A stretch of DNA of 64,000 nt from Clostridioides difficile_A (GCA_945909635.1 OX246691.1:1-64000); one strand, 5' to 3'; numbered from the stretch's first letter, positions 16,201 to 25,045 are shown. Translations and numbers: made by a program. Notes: a model not told the origin generated them from the letters alone.

Positions 16201-18009
16201 AACATTATCAATATCAACTTTGGTAAATACTTTTTTATTATCACAATCACCTAATCCTAACTGACCATTACCATTATAACCACACGAATATAATGTACCA
16301 TCGCTTTTTAATACGAAAGTATGAAAAACACCACATATAACATCTTTAATATCATCAATATTAACTTTGGTAAATACTTTTATATTTCCAATATCACCTA
16401 GACCTAAAGCACCATGTTGATTATAACCAGTTACTAAAAGTGTACCATCATTTTTGATTACATATGTACAATTGTTACATGCAATCTTTTTCACATTATC
16501 AATATCAAGTCTAGTAAATATATTTCTATGAGTAGTATCTCCTAAACCAAGCTCTCCATTATTATTTTGGCCTGTCCCCCATACACTTCCATCATTTTTG
16601 ATTATAATTACATGTCCATTTCCAGATATTATGTCTTTTATACTGTCTATATTGACCTTAGTAAATGTAGACCTATCAGTATTATCTCCTAAGCCTAGTT
16701 GCCCCATTTCATTCCGACCACATGAATATAATGTACCATCATTTTTTAGTATATATGTAAAAGCTGAACCACGTACTATTTTATCTTTTTTATTTATTAT
16801 TAAATATTCACCATTATCTTTTAAGATATATGTGTCTCCATTTATATTTACACTTTTACTAAATCCTATATAATCATTATTTTTATATTCTGTAAAAGTT
16901 GTAAAATTATCTGTATTATTTATAAAGTGTTGGCATCCTAATTGCCCAAAATTATTAGAACCAGCAAATAATAACTTATTATCTTCTCTTATTATAAAAG
17001 TATGAGTATTACCACAATATAAGCTCTTTACGTTATCTACATCAACTTTAGTAAATATTTTTTTATCAACTTTATCTCCTAATCCTAATTGTCCAAAATA
17101 GTTATAACCAGTAGATAAAACTGAACCATCAGTTTTTATTATGAATGTATTTTGATATGAACATGCGACATCTCTAACATTATCAATATTAACCTTTACT
17201 AACCCATTTCTATTAGTGTTATCTCCTAATCCTAATTGTCCTTTATTATTTTCTCCTACACACCATAAAGTATTATCGTTTTTTAATATGAATGTATTTG
17301 TCCCACCACAAGCAATATTTTTAACATTATCAATATCAACCTTAGTAAATACATTTCTATTAACCTTATCATTTAAACCTAATTGCCCATAATTATTCAG
17401 CCCACATGCCCAAATTGTAGCATCATTTTTTATTATGAAAACATGTGCAGCACCACAATATATATTTTTTACATTATCTATATTAACCTTTGTAAACAAT
17501 TCTCTATCAGTAGTGTCTCCTAACCCTAACTGCCCACTAGAATTGATACCACATGAATATACAGTTCCATCTTCTTTTAATATAAATGTATGAGTGCTTC
17601 CACATTCTACATCTTTAACATTGTCTATATCAACTTTCGTGAATACAGTTTTATTAACTTTATCACCTAATCCTAACTGACCATTACCATTATAACCACA
17701 CGAATATAATGTACCATCATTTTTTAGTATAAATGAATGACTAGAATAAGAAGAAACCTTTTTCACATTATCAATATCTAATCTTGTAAATAGTTTTACA
17801 TAGTCGTTATGTCCCAATCCTAACTGTCCACTAGAATTTATCCCACATACATATATAGTTCTGTCATTCTTTATACCAAAAGTATAACCACTACTTGAAC
17901 TTGCTACCATTTCTACAAAATCATAATTATCAAAATCTTTGTCAAACTCACTAAAATATATGTCTGTATCTAAATATCTTCCACGTTGTAAGATTTTATT
18001 TTTCTTCAT
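13231..18009 (-). CDS. Giant RCC1-repeat tail protein, 1592 aa
   Basis: I count 25 tandem RCC1-like repeats of about 49 residues with the pattern FILKNDGTLYSCGxNxxGQLG, then a phase ending FTKVDIDNVK. They group as 7, 7, 7 and 4, separated by divergent linkers near residues 375-410, 750-775 and 1110-1170. RCC1 repeats fold seven to a propeller, so three complete propellers plus a partial or degenerate fourth are predicted. The C-terminal about 200 residues are non-repetitive, with an Ig-like stretch and a helical end. It lies between baseplate and fibre genes. A surface-binding tail appendage is the likely role. Confidence 0.85.
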   Translation of the reverse strand: MKKNKILQRGRYLDTDIYFSEFDKDFDNYDFVEMVASSSSGYTFGIKNDRTIYVCGINSSGQLGLGHNDYVKLFTRLDIDNVKKVSSYSSHSFILKNDGTLYSCGYNGNGQLGLGDKVNKTVFTKVDIDNVKDVECGSTHTFILKEDGTVYSCGINSSGQLGLGDTTDRELFTKVNIDNVKNIYCGAAHVFIIKNDATIWACGLNNYGQLGLNDKVNRNVFTKVDIDNVKNIACGGTNTFILKNDNTLWCVGENNKGQLGLGDNTNRNGLVKVNIDNVRDVACSYQNTFIIKTDGSVLSTGYNYFGQLGLGDKVDKKIFTKVDVDNVKSLYCGNTHTFIIREDNKLLFAGSNNFGQLGCQHFINNTDNFTTFTEYKNNDYIGFSKSVNINGDTYILKDNGEYLIINKKDKIVRGSAFTYILKNDGTLYSCGRNEMGQLGLGDNTDRSTFTKVNIDSIKDIISGNGHVIIIKNDGSVWGTGQNNNGELGLGDTTHRNIFTRLDIDNVKKIACNNCTYVIKNDGTLLVTGYNQHGALGLGDIGNIKVFTKVNIDDIKDVICGVFHTFVLKSDGTLYSCGYNGNGQLGLGDCDNKKVFTKVDIDNVKEITCGLTNTFIIKNDATIWACGSNEKGQLGLSDNTNKTAFTQISISDAKKVISSHNYTFIIKTDNTTWASGDNSHGQLGLGDNTDKKTLTKVNIDNVKEVIANDYSVSVLKNDGSILCCGFNNKGQLGLGDTVDRFLFTKVNIELKNSLPIIENNYKIVCSESTYLLKDNGKLLACGVNSLGEFGLNNTGVEINFVSLNIENVKYIDCGFGFSCVLKNDDTVWMSGRNNYGQLGLGDNTDKKIFTKVDIDNVKKIYNGYDFNFILKNDGTLYSCGNNSQGQLGLNDTNDRKGFTRLDINNVKDVICGIAHTFIIKNDNSIYSCGYNPNGELGLGDTAKRTIFTKVDIDNVKKITCGFYYTFILKNDGTLYSCGKNDNGQLGLNDKVNRNVFTKVDIDNVRDVICKGNHTFIIKNDGTIYSCGLNSYGQLGLGDKDNRTTFTKVDIDNIKDIICGNNHTFAVKGDGSILGCGYNGNGQLGLGDKVNKTTFTKVEEYYTYRFDTLNNYILNNNFNLINNKYIIPSRSDINYKNVLGSIYKEKYDINNDRIELQENIKEFWMSKTHSLIVNISGELFGCGDNSYGQLLNPRTTSSLASFTKLDFSDIRQASCGVGFSYFLKNDGTLYSAGLNSDYQLGLGHNNEVSGLQRVNISNVKKVMCDDKFTLVLLNDNSVWGQGFNRYGNFGLGEASANTIIETFTKLDVDVENIKIGGDYISFRKLDKSLWICGKIRDCYNMTSNNPYIFNKIQIPEEFNNDLLWLDAGCDETLFMTYQAPTTKPSIEIAEKSISGIKLKVNDSNNEIDKIEMYLNNELIHSKNEFINNFVLFTIPLEKLNLGINNIYFKANTLFGYSMYLGATINKENNSINVSEGANLFIKNKKYNITSLTNSADGKLTITLDRALEDNINVGDIIYQLINQLKVQVKTNNTGLHKDMNLLEMKKVDTGYQEIYELEEKGMTQAEPKIIVEKGDNWTAIKRPTMIFSIDESTL

Positions 18010-18023
18010 TAAATCATTCCTTT

Positions 18024-20105
18024 CTATTTAACTTCATAAGAATACTTTTCAAGTTCTATAGTATTTGTTCCAACATCTGTACTGGTGTTTGAAATAGTTT
18101 CTATAAAATTATCATCTAGTTCATGTATGTATTTGACCTTATAACAAGAAAAAGGAATGTCTATTTTATTAAAAATAACATTCCCTTCATTACCAAATAT
18201 TCTTCTTCTATCTGTATCTAACCTCAATCCATCAATTGATAAAACACCTTTTGAATCTGTTAAATTATCATACCATTGTCCCACTTCATCCACTGCTCCA
18301 GATTCAAGTTCTAAATAAATTAATACATCTAAAACTTTATTAGACAAAGTATCATATTTAGATTTTAAAGAGTCTATTTGCTCTTTTACATTTCCACCAG
18401 ACTCAAGATTTTTTACACTAGCATCTAATTCATTTACTGCATCAGATATATTTTTAGATACTGTAGTTAACTCACTTGAACCTGTTCTATCTTGTATTGA
18501 ATTTATTTTTTCTAAATTAGAAGCTATATTTGTTTTATTTTCGTTTATTTTTTCTAAACTTTCAGATGCTTTCTCATCAATTTTTGCATCAATTTTAACA
18601 CTAGAATATGTACTGTCTAGTGTTGTTATATTATCGTTTATTGTAGCTTGTATAACTTCCTTATTTGTATTACCATTTACAACAGTTACTCTTACATCTA
18701 TATTACTTTCATTGAAAATTTCTATTGTATTAGAATCTACGATAGTATAAGAATTAGTCATACTCTTCTTAGTTGTTTCATCTAATATTACTACAAATAT
18801 ATTCTCTGTAACAAGATTATGATTAACTGTAAGTTTAAAGTATTCTCCATCAGTAATCCAATCAGATGATGTATAAGACTTACTAAAAGCTACATTTGTT
18901 GCAGCGGAAGTCATCTCTGCTATTTTCTCATTAACTTTTTCAAAGTCGTAGGTTAATCTTTCTTTTAGAGAAGTCTTTATGTTTCCATCTATTGCTTCTC
19001 TAGCATTTGTTACTTCTCCTCTAACATCCAATTCAGCTAACCCAGCGAATTTATCGTCTAATTCATTGATTTTATCTGTTACAGTAGTTTCCATATCTGT
19101 CTTAGCGGTATTTACTTCTACTATTTTGTCATCTACTTCTTTTATTTTAGTATCTAATTTTAAAGTACTTGTATCAATACAATCTTCTACATCAGATATA
19201 GACTGATTTACTTCATCAAGTTTATAATCTATTTGCTCTTGATTATCTGTAAGTTTATCTTCAAATGTTTTATCATAATAATTAAAAGTATTTTCTGTTC
19301 TAACATCTAAGTCTTGAAATTTTTTATCTGTCTGAGCTTGAACATCAAGCATTTTATCATCAACTATATTGTCTATTTCTTCAGACTTGGCATCTATCAT
19401 TTCATCAAGTTGTAATTGACAATCAGTAAGTTTATCATCAACTTGGATTTGCATGTTCTGAATGGATTCTTCACGATTTTCTTCTTGATTTTGACGTGTT
19501 AATTCATTAAATTCTCTATCATCTTCTTGTATATTTCTTAAGTCTTCATTGTAAATTCTAATCTGTTCTGCCTTATCTCTAACTTCTTCATTTCCCAAAA
19601 TAGTTATTTCAAGTTGTTCAACTCTTTTAGTCAACTCTTTATTATTCTTTATAATTTCCTCGACTTGAGATATTAAGACTAATAAGACTCCATACTCATC
19701 AGTACTAGTCAAATCATCATCATTTATCATTCCCTCTTCAACTCTATAGAAAAGATTTGTAGTATTTAATCGAACCCCATTTTTTACAAGAGATAATTGA
19801 AATGTATTTATACCAATACTTGCAAGTGCTTGTCTACTAAGTTCTATCTCTACAATACCATTTTCCGCATCTACAATTTTACATTCATCATTGACCTTAA
19901 AGCCATCACTTTTAGTAATGTCGATAAGCACTCTGTCGTAATTAGATAAGTCTATTATCCTATCTTCATTTTTTAAGATTGCTTTAATATAAGCAGTTTT
20001 CACATCATTTTCGTTATAAATAAAGTAGTCTAGTAATCTTTTATTTATTCTATAGTTACTAAAATCAACCTCTACAGTATGACTTTTTACTTCGTAATTT
20101 TTCAA
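18024..20105 (-). CDS. BppU-type baseplate upper protein with long coiled coil
   Basis: The N-terminal about 150 residues resemble the BppU_N domain: a beta-sandwich with YEVKSHTVEVDFSNYRINKR and later LSRQALASIGINTFQLSLVK. Residues about 155-370 form a long charged coiled coil (many DDKL, DEVNQ and DKINELDDK segments). A small beta domain follows (SKSYTSSDWITDGEYFKLTV), more coil, then a C-terminal domain. Start is probably the TTG at 20105, though a GTG at 20114 is possible. Probably links baseplate and receptor-binding proteins. Confidence 0.8.
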   Translation of the reverse strand: MKNYEVKSHTVEVDFSNYRINKRLLDYFIYNENDVKTAYIKAILKNEDRIIDLSNYDRVLIDITKSDGFKVNDECKIVDAENGIVEIELSRQALASIGINTFQLSLVKNGVRLNTTNLFYRVEEGMINDDDLTSTDEYGVLLVLISQVEEIIKNNKELTKRVEQLEITILGNEEVRDKAEQIRIYNEDLRNIQEDDREFNELTRQNQEENREESIQNMQIQVDDKLTDCQLQLDEMIDAKSEEIDNIVDDKMLDVQAQTDKKFQDLDVRTENTFNYYDKTFEDKLTDNQEQIDYKLDEVNQSISDVEDCIDTSTLKLDTKIKEVDDKIVEVNTAKTDMETTVTDKINELDDKFAGLAELDVRGEVTNAREAIDGNIKTSLKERLTYDFEKVNEKIAEMTSAATNVAFSKSYTSSDWITDGEYFKLTVNHNLVTENIFVVILDETTKKSMTNSYTIVDSNTIEIFNESNIDVRVTVVNGNTNKEVIQATINDNITTLDSTYSSVKIDAKIDEKASESLEKINENKTNIASNLEKINSIQDRTGSSELTTVSKNISDAVNELDASVKNLESGGNVKEQIDSLKSKYDTLSNKVLDVLIYLELESGAVDEVGQWYDNLTDSKGVLSIDGLRLDTDRRRIFGNEGNVIFNKIDIPFSCYKVKYIHELDDNFIETISNTSTDVGTNTIELEKYSYEVK

Positions 20106-20117
20106 AAGTATCACATC

Positions 20118-20285
20118 CTATTGCTCTTTATTTTTATCTTGCTTTAACTCTTCTAATTCTTTTTTTAGATTATTTATCTCTTCTTGATATTGCATATTAA
20201 GTGCTTTATGTAATATAAGCTCACTATGCAAATTCTTTATTTCTTCTACCGCTATTGTATATGCATTTTGTATATTTACTTCCAT
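20118..20285 (-). CDS. 55-aa coiled-coil protein
   Basis: Strong AAGGAGG ribosome binding site before the ATG. A 55-residue, wholly helical product (EEIKNLHSELILHKALNMQY; EEINNLKKELEELKQDKNK) that ends just before the BppU-type gene. Small coiled-coil proteins like this commonly sit between baseplate genes; function unknown. Confidence 0.75.
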   Translation of the reverse strand: MEVNIQNAYTIAVEEIKNLHSELILHKALNMQYQEEINNLKKELEELKQDKNKEQ

Positions 20286-20298
20286 TTTATTTTCCTCC

Positions 20299-20604
20299 TT
20301 ATATATCTAAAGAATCTTTAAATTTTTCTATGTTTTCTTTTAAATAATTGTATCCAGATTGAAGTGGATTACTACCTGTTGTATCTAGTGTATTAATTCC
20401 AAAATAATTATCAAAATTATCTTCCAAGACAGATATATTCTCATACTCAACCGCATCTAAGCCTTCTCTTCTAGCATCTTCTGAGATATATCCTGAGACT
20501 TTTATTTGAGCCATTTTATTACTATAAGAAATATTTACGGTTGATATCCTCCAATAATAAACTTGTTGCCCTGTTGGTAATAATTTACTCTTGCCAATTG
20601 CCAT
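20299..20604 (-). CDS. Small tail protein, 101 aa
   Basis: Starts at ATG 20604 after GGTGAGGAG, overlapping the end of the upstream gene by 20 bases. The N-terminal half is beta-rich (KLLPTGQQVYYWRISTVNI; MAQIKVSGYISEDARREG). The rest is a short helical tail. Tight coupling to the long fibre gene suggests it is part of the same tail-tip structure. Family not recognised. Confidence 0.7.
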   Translation of the reverse strand: MAIGKSKLLPTGQQVYYWRISTVNISYSNKMAQIKVSGYISEDARREGLDAVEYENISVLEDNFDNYFGINTLDTTGSNPLQSGYNYLKENIEKFKDSLDI

Positions 20605-22510
20605 GTTGCTCCTCACCACCCATTATTTTGTAATATGTATGTTCATAACCTTTTCTTTTTCCTATTACTCTAAAATCACATTTTCCAGTATAGCCAACTA
20701 CTTTAAAATAATCTTTACCTTTTTCTATAACTTCACAGTTAGCATTAGAGCTAAATACTGCGAAGTTTAATATACTTTGAATAAATATATTATTTAGCTT
20801 TATTGTTGTACCAGATTCTTCAACTTCTATGTTAAATAAAACATCCTCTATTAAAAATTGAGGGCTATCTACTGGTGACATACCAAATCTTGTGCCATTT
20901 ATTTCTATACTTCCTCCAACCTTTGAGCCATTTCTTCCGAAGTTATGGCATTCGTCTCCTCTAATCATAAAAGATATTGCACCATTGCTCCAAACGACAA
21001 TTCCATTATCAGCACTCTCATCAGCGGATGTATAAAACCTAAAATGTCCACGTGAAAAGTCCATTCTCGTATTTCCGCTAGAACCAACATCTATCTTATT
21101 AGCTCCAAGTTTAGCTTCATTTGAACCAAATTTATAATTTTCATATGCATTTACATATATAGAGGCATTACCATTTCCTACCCAAAAGTAATTATTGCTA
21201 TCATATTTAAGTCTTATAGCTGATGCTTGACTAGCACCATCAGACTGTCTTGCATCTATTGCAAATCCAGACTTGCTACTTCCAAATAATCGGATTATTG
21301 GTTCATGGCCAGATGGAGTTGTTAATATGTCACATGCTATAGCTCCTTGATTAACGGTTAAACCACTTCTGTCTATTTCAACATAATTTGATATATCATT
21401 GAATCCAAATTCAATTTTATCGGGTTTAATTCCTATAATCGCATTACTTGAATCTCTAGTGACCATCATAGTTATATCATCTTTAGTTAATTTAATTTCA
21501 GAAGCATTTGTTTTAGTTGCCCCATCAACTTTCGCAACTTCTAATTTAATTTCTTTTGCAGTAGCATTTATTTGTGCAAATTCTTCTGAGATACTTCCTC
21601 CCATACCTGTTATGTAAATTTTGTCTACTGTGTTTTTAAGTTCATTTATTTTTAAATTATATTGGGCGGTTGCATTTATAGCTAAAATCCTGTCATTAGG
21701 TGTGATTATATTATCTGAAATAACTGAATTGATTATAGAATTTAAATTAGTACTTGCTGAATCTAAAGCTGATTTTGAAGTATTTATCAAAACTGTATCT
21801 ACGCCTGAGCTTTTATCAATGAGCTTTTGTAATTCTATATATAAATTAGCTTTATCTGTATCTAGTAACTTAAGTTCAATGTCTATTTTTTCTTTTTCTT
21901 CTGTTGTTACTTCATTATCATTAAAATAGTTTGACATATTTGAACTAAATGTACCTAAATCACTATTTAGCTTTATTATTGCATTATTTATACTTTCTCT
22001 TAATTTAATATTTTCTTGTGAGCCACCAAAATTTTTAGTAACTTCTTTTACTAATATATTTACATTTTCAGCTCTCTGGTCTATAAGAGACATATTTTCT
22101 TTTATATGAGATGCATCTTCTTGTACTTCTAAAACTGTTTGATGTATGCCATCTATATCTTTTTCAACAACTACAAATCTTTCATTATGTTCTTCATCAG
22201 TCTCATATAATCCCCAAATCTGCTCCTCAGTATTTTTCCTTGAATTGCCATCGAATGATATATTGAAAATTGATGAATTAACTGGAACTTCAGTATGTTT
22301 ACCATTATCATTCACCACTACTAAAAATTGACTATTTCCTTCTGGTAGTCTGATATTGGACTCTTTGAGTGTCGCTGGATTATCAGCATCCCAGTATATA
22401 TATTTTTTATTTGTTTCTTTATCCACTACTTGATAAAGAGTGTTGTTATAAGTAACAATTACTCCAGTTATTCTTATCCATGAATCAGCAGGTGAGTTAT
22501 CTAATATCAA
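20585..22510 (-). CDS. Tail-tip / central fibre protein, 641 aa
   Basis: TTG start overlapping the TGA of the Tal-type gene (TTGA), so probably translated by coupling. The N-terminus is beta-like (residues about 1-90). A long helical coil region follows (about 100-330). Residues about 340-560 carry Gly/Asn-rich beta repeats (SGLTVNQGAIACDILTTPSG; AKLGANKIDVGSSGNTRMDF) as in phage tip fibres. The C-terminal end has a compact Cys-containing beta domain. It lacks peptidase motifs I recognise. Confidence 0.75.
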   Translation of the reverse strand: MILDNSPADSWIRITGVIVTYNNTLYQVVDKETNKKYIYWDADNPATLKESNIRLPEGNSQFLVVVNDNGKHTEVPVNSSIFNISFDGNSRKNTEEQIWGLYETDEEHNERFVVVEKDIDGIHQTVLEVQEDASHIKENMSLIDQRAENVNILVKEVTKNFGGSQENIKLRESINNAIIKLNSDLGTFSSNMSNYFNDNEVTTEEKEKIDIELKLLDTDKANLYIELQKLIDKSSGVDTVLINTSKSALDSASTNLNSIINSVISDNIITPNDRILAINATAQYNLKINELKNTVDKIYITGMGGSISEEFAQINATAKEIKLEVAKVDGATKTNASEIKLTKDDITMMVTRDSSNAIIGIKPDKIEFGFNDISNYVEIDRSGLTVNQGAIACDILTTPSGHEPIIRLFGSSKSGFAIDARQSDGASQASAIRLKYDSNNYFWVGNGNASIYVNAYENYKFGSNEAKLGANKIDVGSSGNTRMDFSRGHFRFYTSADESADNGIVVWSNGAISFMIRGDECHNFGRNGSKVGGSIEINGTRFGMSPVDSPQFLIEDVLFNIEVEESGTTIKLNNIFIQSILNFAVFSSNANCEVIEKGKDYFKVVGYTGKCDFRVIGKRKGYEHTYYKIMGGEEQHGNWQE

Positions 22511-24216
22511 GACTTCATCAACTCCTTCTTTTTAATGTATTGGTCAGGTAAATTGATTCTTTTCATTTTTTGTTGCATAAATAAATATCTTTTAGAAGAT
22601 ATTGTCCTCATAGCATGTTCGGCTTTAGTTAAATAATCGGCTATAACCCTCTTATCATCTTCTTTCATTTTTTTGTTACTCAAAGTTAATTCTAAAGTAT
22701 CTAATATTCCATTTTTTAAATTCTGTGTAAAAGAAGTAAAGTAGACTAATTCTTCTGTATCAGATTCCTTGCTATGTAACACTATGATATCTCCTAGAGC
22801 TAAATCACCTTTCCAATGTTGTCTAAAGTTAATATCTATTATTCTATTTAAGAAGTTTACAACATCTATAGTCCACTCTTTTGTTGGAATACATTTTAAA
22901 CTTAGTTGTCTTTTTCCTTCTTTAATTAAATCTTCTACTTTCAGAAATGAATCATTGCTATAAGTGTCATAATATAGAAACTCATTTAATTCATCTAATA
23001 GGGTTTCATTGAATATTAAATATCCATCCTCATCCGTTGAAGTTTCTCTCTTACAAAGAATATTTATATCTTTTATACTCTCATCTAACTTTGCTATTTC
23101 TTCTTCTAAATGTTTTATTTGAATATCTAATATGACCTTTTCATCTTCTAATTTACTTATTTCTGCTGCCAACTTAGCTGATTCCTTTTCATCTTTATGC
23201 TCTGGATTATCATAAGTTTTCTTTATATCTTTTTTGGCATTTATAGTCTCTATTACATGTAACCATTCATTACTTTTATTATCACGTTCTCTCTGTTTCT
23301 TAAGTTTCGTATCTATTAACTCTCTCCAAATTGGCTCTCTTATTTCATTCATCTCTTGATATTTTTTAATAGCCCTATTAAGTTCTTCACTCATTTCTCC
23401 ATTTTCTAAGAAATAAGAATAATTCTCAATATAATCATATCCTGTTACAGTAGCTCCAATGATATCCATCTCCTCATTACCTTCAAGTTTAAGCCTAGTT
23501 ACTATCTCATCACTATTTGTAGTCCTCTCAAGTGATTTTATATAGTTGTCATGGGATAAATATAACTGAATGTTATCTCCAAAATTATCTATATGATATA
23601 AATTAACTAAATTATTGTATGTATCAAAATCAGCAATAAATTCAAATTGTTCTTTTAACTCATTATTAAAATAATCAAGCCAATTCGAATTAATACTTTC
23701 CTGCCATCTTACTTTTTCTCTCTTATTTCCTTCTTCATCTGTTTCATAAGCTATTGAATCATCTACATGCCCAAGTTTCCAACCCGTCTGTTCTTTTAAA
23801 TAATCATTTAAACTTATTATTCCTGCATCTTTATCTTCTGTAAATATCTGTAATCCATAATCTTCAATATTTACATCAATTTTACCTAGCTTAACTTCTT
23901 TCGATTTAGCTGTAACTACTTTTAATTTATCGTCTGTTGTAACTACATTTTTAATAACAAAATATTCTTTGTTATTAACACAAATTAATCGCTCTTCTTT
24001 TATTTCTTCAAACAAAGGATTTATTACTTTAGAAAATTGGAAGCGTTCTGTGATATATTTAGGAATTGTGAGTTGTATTTCATCTACCCCACCAAGCTCA
24101 CGCTTTATAGAATTTAGAAAGTTAATCGGGATTTGACCTAAAAATAATTTATTCATTTTATGTATGGTTAATGTGTAATCAGATTTTATCTGTTTCAAAT
24201 TCACATTAAAATGCAT
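22507..24216 (-). CDS. Tail-associated protein, Tal / prophage endopeptidase tail family
   Basis: The N-terminal about 330 residues match the prophage-tail (Tal/gp44-like) hub fold: DEIQLTIPKYI, EYFVIKNVVTTDDKLKVVTA, then ISLNDYLKEQTGWKLG. After this comes a coiled coil (about 320-400, KLEDEKVILDIQIKHLEEE) and a C-terminal region ending NKKMKEDDKRVIADYLTKAE. It sits, as expected, in the baseplate module after the tape measure. The toxin-antitoxin locus now lies between tape measure and hub. No distal-tail gene is seen here; a candidate is near 51 kb. Confidence 0.8.
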   Translation of the reverse strand: MHFNVNLKQIKSDYTLTIHKMNKLFLGQIPINFLNSIKRELGGVDEIQLTIPKYITERFQFSKVINPLFEEIKEERLICVNNKEYFVIKNVVTTDDKLKVVTAKSKEVKLGKIDVNIEDYGLQIFTEDKDAGIISLNDYLKEQTGWKLGHVDDSIAYETDEEGNKREKVRWQESINSNWLDYFNNELKEQFEFIADFDTYNNLVNLYHIDNFGDNIQLYLSHDNYIKSLERTTNSDEIVTRLKLEGNEEMDIIGATVTGYDYIENYSYFLENGEMSEELNRAIKKYQEMNEIREPIWRELIDTKLKKQRERDNKSNEWLHVIETINAKKDIKKTYDNPEHKDEKESAKLAAEISKLEDEKVILDIQIKHLEEEIAKLDESIKDINILCKRETSTDEDGYLIFNETLLDELNEFLYYDTYSNDSFLKVEDLIKEGKRQLSLKCIPTKEWTIDVVNFLNRIIDINFRQHWKGDLALGDIIVLHSKESDTEELVYFTSFTQNLKNGILDTLELTLSNKKMKEDDKRVIADYLTKAEHAMRTISSKRYLFMQQKMKRINLPDQYIKKKELMKS

Positions 24217-24238
24217 ATTTTTATCACCTTCTTTACAT

Positions 24239-24263
24239 TAAAAAAGCCCATCATTAATGATGG
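24239..24263 (-). terminator. Intrinsic terminator after toxN
   Basis: The 16-nt perfect palindrome CCATCATTAATGATGG followed by GCTTTTTTAA on the minus strand. It ends the toxN message before the tail hub gene. Confidence 0.8.
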
Positions 24264-24276
24264 ACTAAAATATTTA

Positions 24277-24786
24277 TTATTCAGTTGTAATAGCTACTTC
24301 TTGTAGTATTTGATACTCATCACATTTACTTTCTAGCAACTTAAAATCACAACAAACCTTTGTAAAATGCTCTTTCTTTTCATTTACAACTTTATTATAA
24401 AGTTTTTCTGCATTTTTACATATTTTTTCACTATTACTTTTGATAAACTTAAATTGATTGATTAAAATATCTTTATATCTTTTCTCTTCTTCTTGTATAT
24501 TGAAATCTATGAGTTCAGAATCATTTATAGGTATCATATTATTTAAATTAATTGCTCCATATTTTCCACCTTCTATTTTAATAAAATCAATAGAATTCTT
24601 CATATTCAAATGTTTAGGTTTTGGAGATGTCATAGGTGCAAAATATTTATATTTACCAATATGTAATACAATACCAATATAAGGTCTCTTAATTTTAGTA
24701 CTTTTATGAAACATAATTTTATCTTCATATGATTGAAGGTACTCTATATAATCTTCATCAACCCTATAAATTCTTAAATCACTCAT
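24277..24786 (-). CDS. toxN: Type III toxin, ToxN/AbiQ-family endoribonuclease
   Basis: 169 residues, the normal ToxN/AbiQ length. Family signatures in order: RIYRVDEDYIEYLQSYE at the N-terminus, RPYIGIVL at 34-41, KYFAPMTSPKPKH at 47-59, NSIDFIKIEGGKYGAINLNN at 64-83, then MIPI and a helical C-terminal half. ToxN enzymes cut RNA at A-rich sites and are held inactive by their repeat RNA. Exactly the expected context lies upstream: promoter, three 36-37 nt tandem repeats, an intrinsic terminator, a GAAAGG ribosome binding site and toxN. Members abort phage infection or stabilise replicons; here it sits inside a prophage tail module. Confidence 0.92.
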   Translation of the reverse strand: MSDLRIYRVDEDYIEYLQSYEDKIMFHKSTKIKRPYIGIVLHIGKYKYFAPMTSPKPKHLNMKNSIDFIKIEGGKYGAINLNNMIPINDSELIDFNIQEEEKRYKDILINQFKFIKSNSEKICKNAEKLYNKVVNEKKEHFTKVCCDFKLLESKCDEYQILQEVAITTE

Positions 24787-24806
24787 AATTTTTCCTTTCG
24801 TATATT

Positions 24807-24830
24807 AAAAAAGTAGCTCTAAGAGCTACT
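24807..24830 (-). terminator. Terminator between toxI repeats and toxN
   Basis: AGTAGCTCT pairs with AGAGCTACT over a 1-nt loop, followed by TTTTTT. In type III systems a leaky terminator here sets the RNA-to-toxin ratio. Confidence 0.9.
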
Positions 24831-24838
24831 CTCTTTTA

Positions 24839-24956
24839 CTTTTTAAATTGCTCACTATATGGTAGAGCATCACCGCTTTTTAATTTTTCCACTTATGGTA
24901 GGAACTTACCGCTTTTTAAATTGCTCACTATATGGTAGAGCATCACCGCTTTTTAA
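24839..24956 (-). repeat. Type III antitoxin tandem repeats (3.2 units of 36-37 nt)
   Basis: Unit 1 at 24920-24956 (37 nt), unit 2 at 24884-24919 (36 nt), unit 3 at 24847-24883 (37 nt), and an 8-nt start of a fourth to 24839. Units 1 and 3 are identical. Unit 2 differs, but changes on both sides of a predicted stem: TGCTC...GAGCA becomes TTCC...GGAA. The shared core is AAAAAGCGGT and TACCATA. Contiguous repeats without spacers exclude a CRISPR array. Confidence 0.9.
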
Positions 24957-24980
24957 TTTTAGTTAACATATTTCACTTAT

Positions 24981-24989
24981 ATTATATCA
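24981..24989 (-). promoter_or_regulatory. toxI promoter
   Basis: TGATATAAT extended -10 on the minus strand, with predicted start near 24974, 18 nt before the first repeat. It gives the locus its own promoter, independent of the late operon. Confidence 0.75.
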
Positions 24990-25045
24990 TACATTTGTTA
25001 TTTTTAAAATACTTATTTAAAATAGATATATTATAAATCATTTCA

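Larger units (their letters stand above)
24807..24974 (-). ncRNA. toxI: ToxI-type RNA antitoxin precursor
   Basis: Predicted RNA of about 168 nt, from an extended -10 promoter to the hairpin terminator just before toxN. It consists of three tandem repeats and a partial fourth. In known systems the toxin cuts such a precursor at each repeat and binds the product as a closed RNA-protein assembly. The repeats here all start with TTAAAAAGCGG, an A-rich segment suited to ToxN cutting. Overall order matches ToxIN and AbiQ loci. Confidence 0.85.

Noticed and set aside
24839..24956. Tandem repeats read as a CRISPR array
   Set aside because: The 36-37 nt units are adjacent with no spacers, one unit is variant with compensating changes, and a ToxN-type gene follows. 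Type III antitoxin repeats explain everything.
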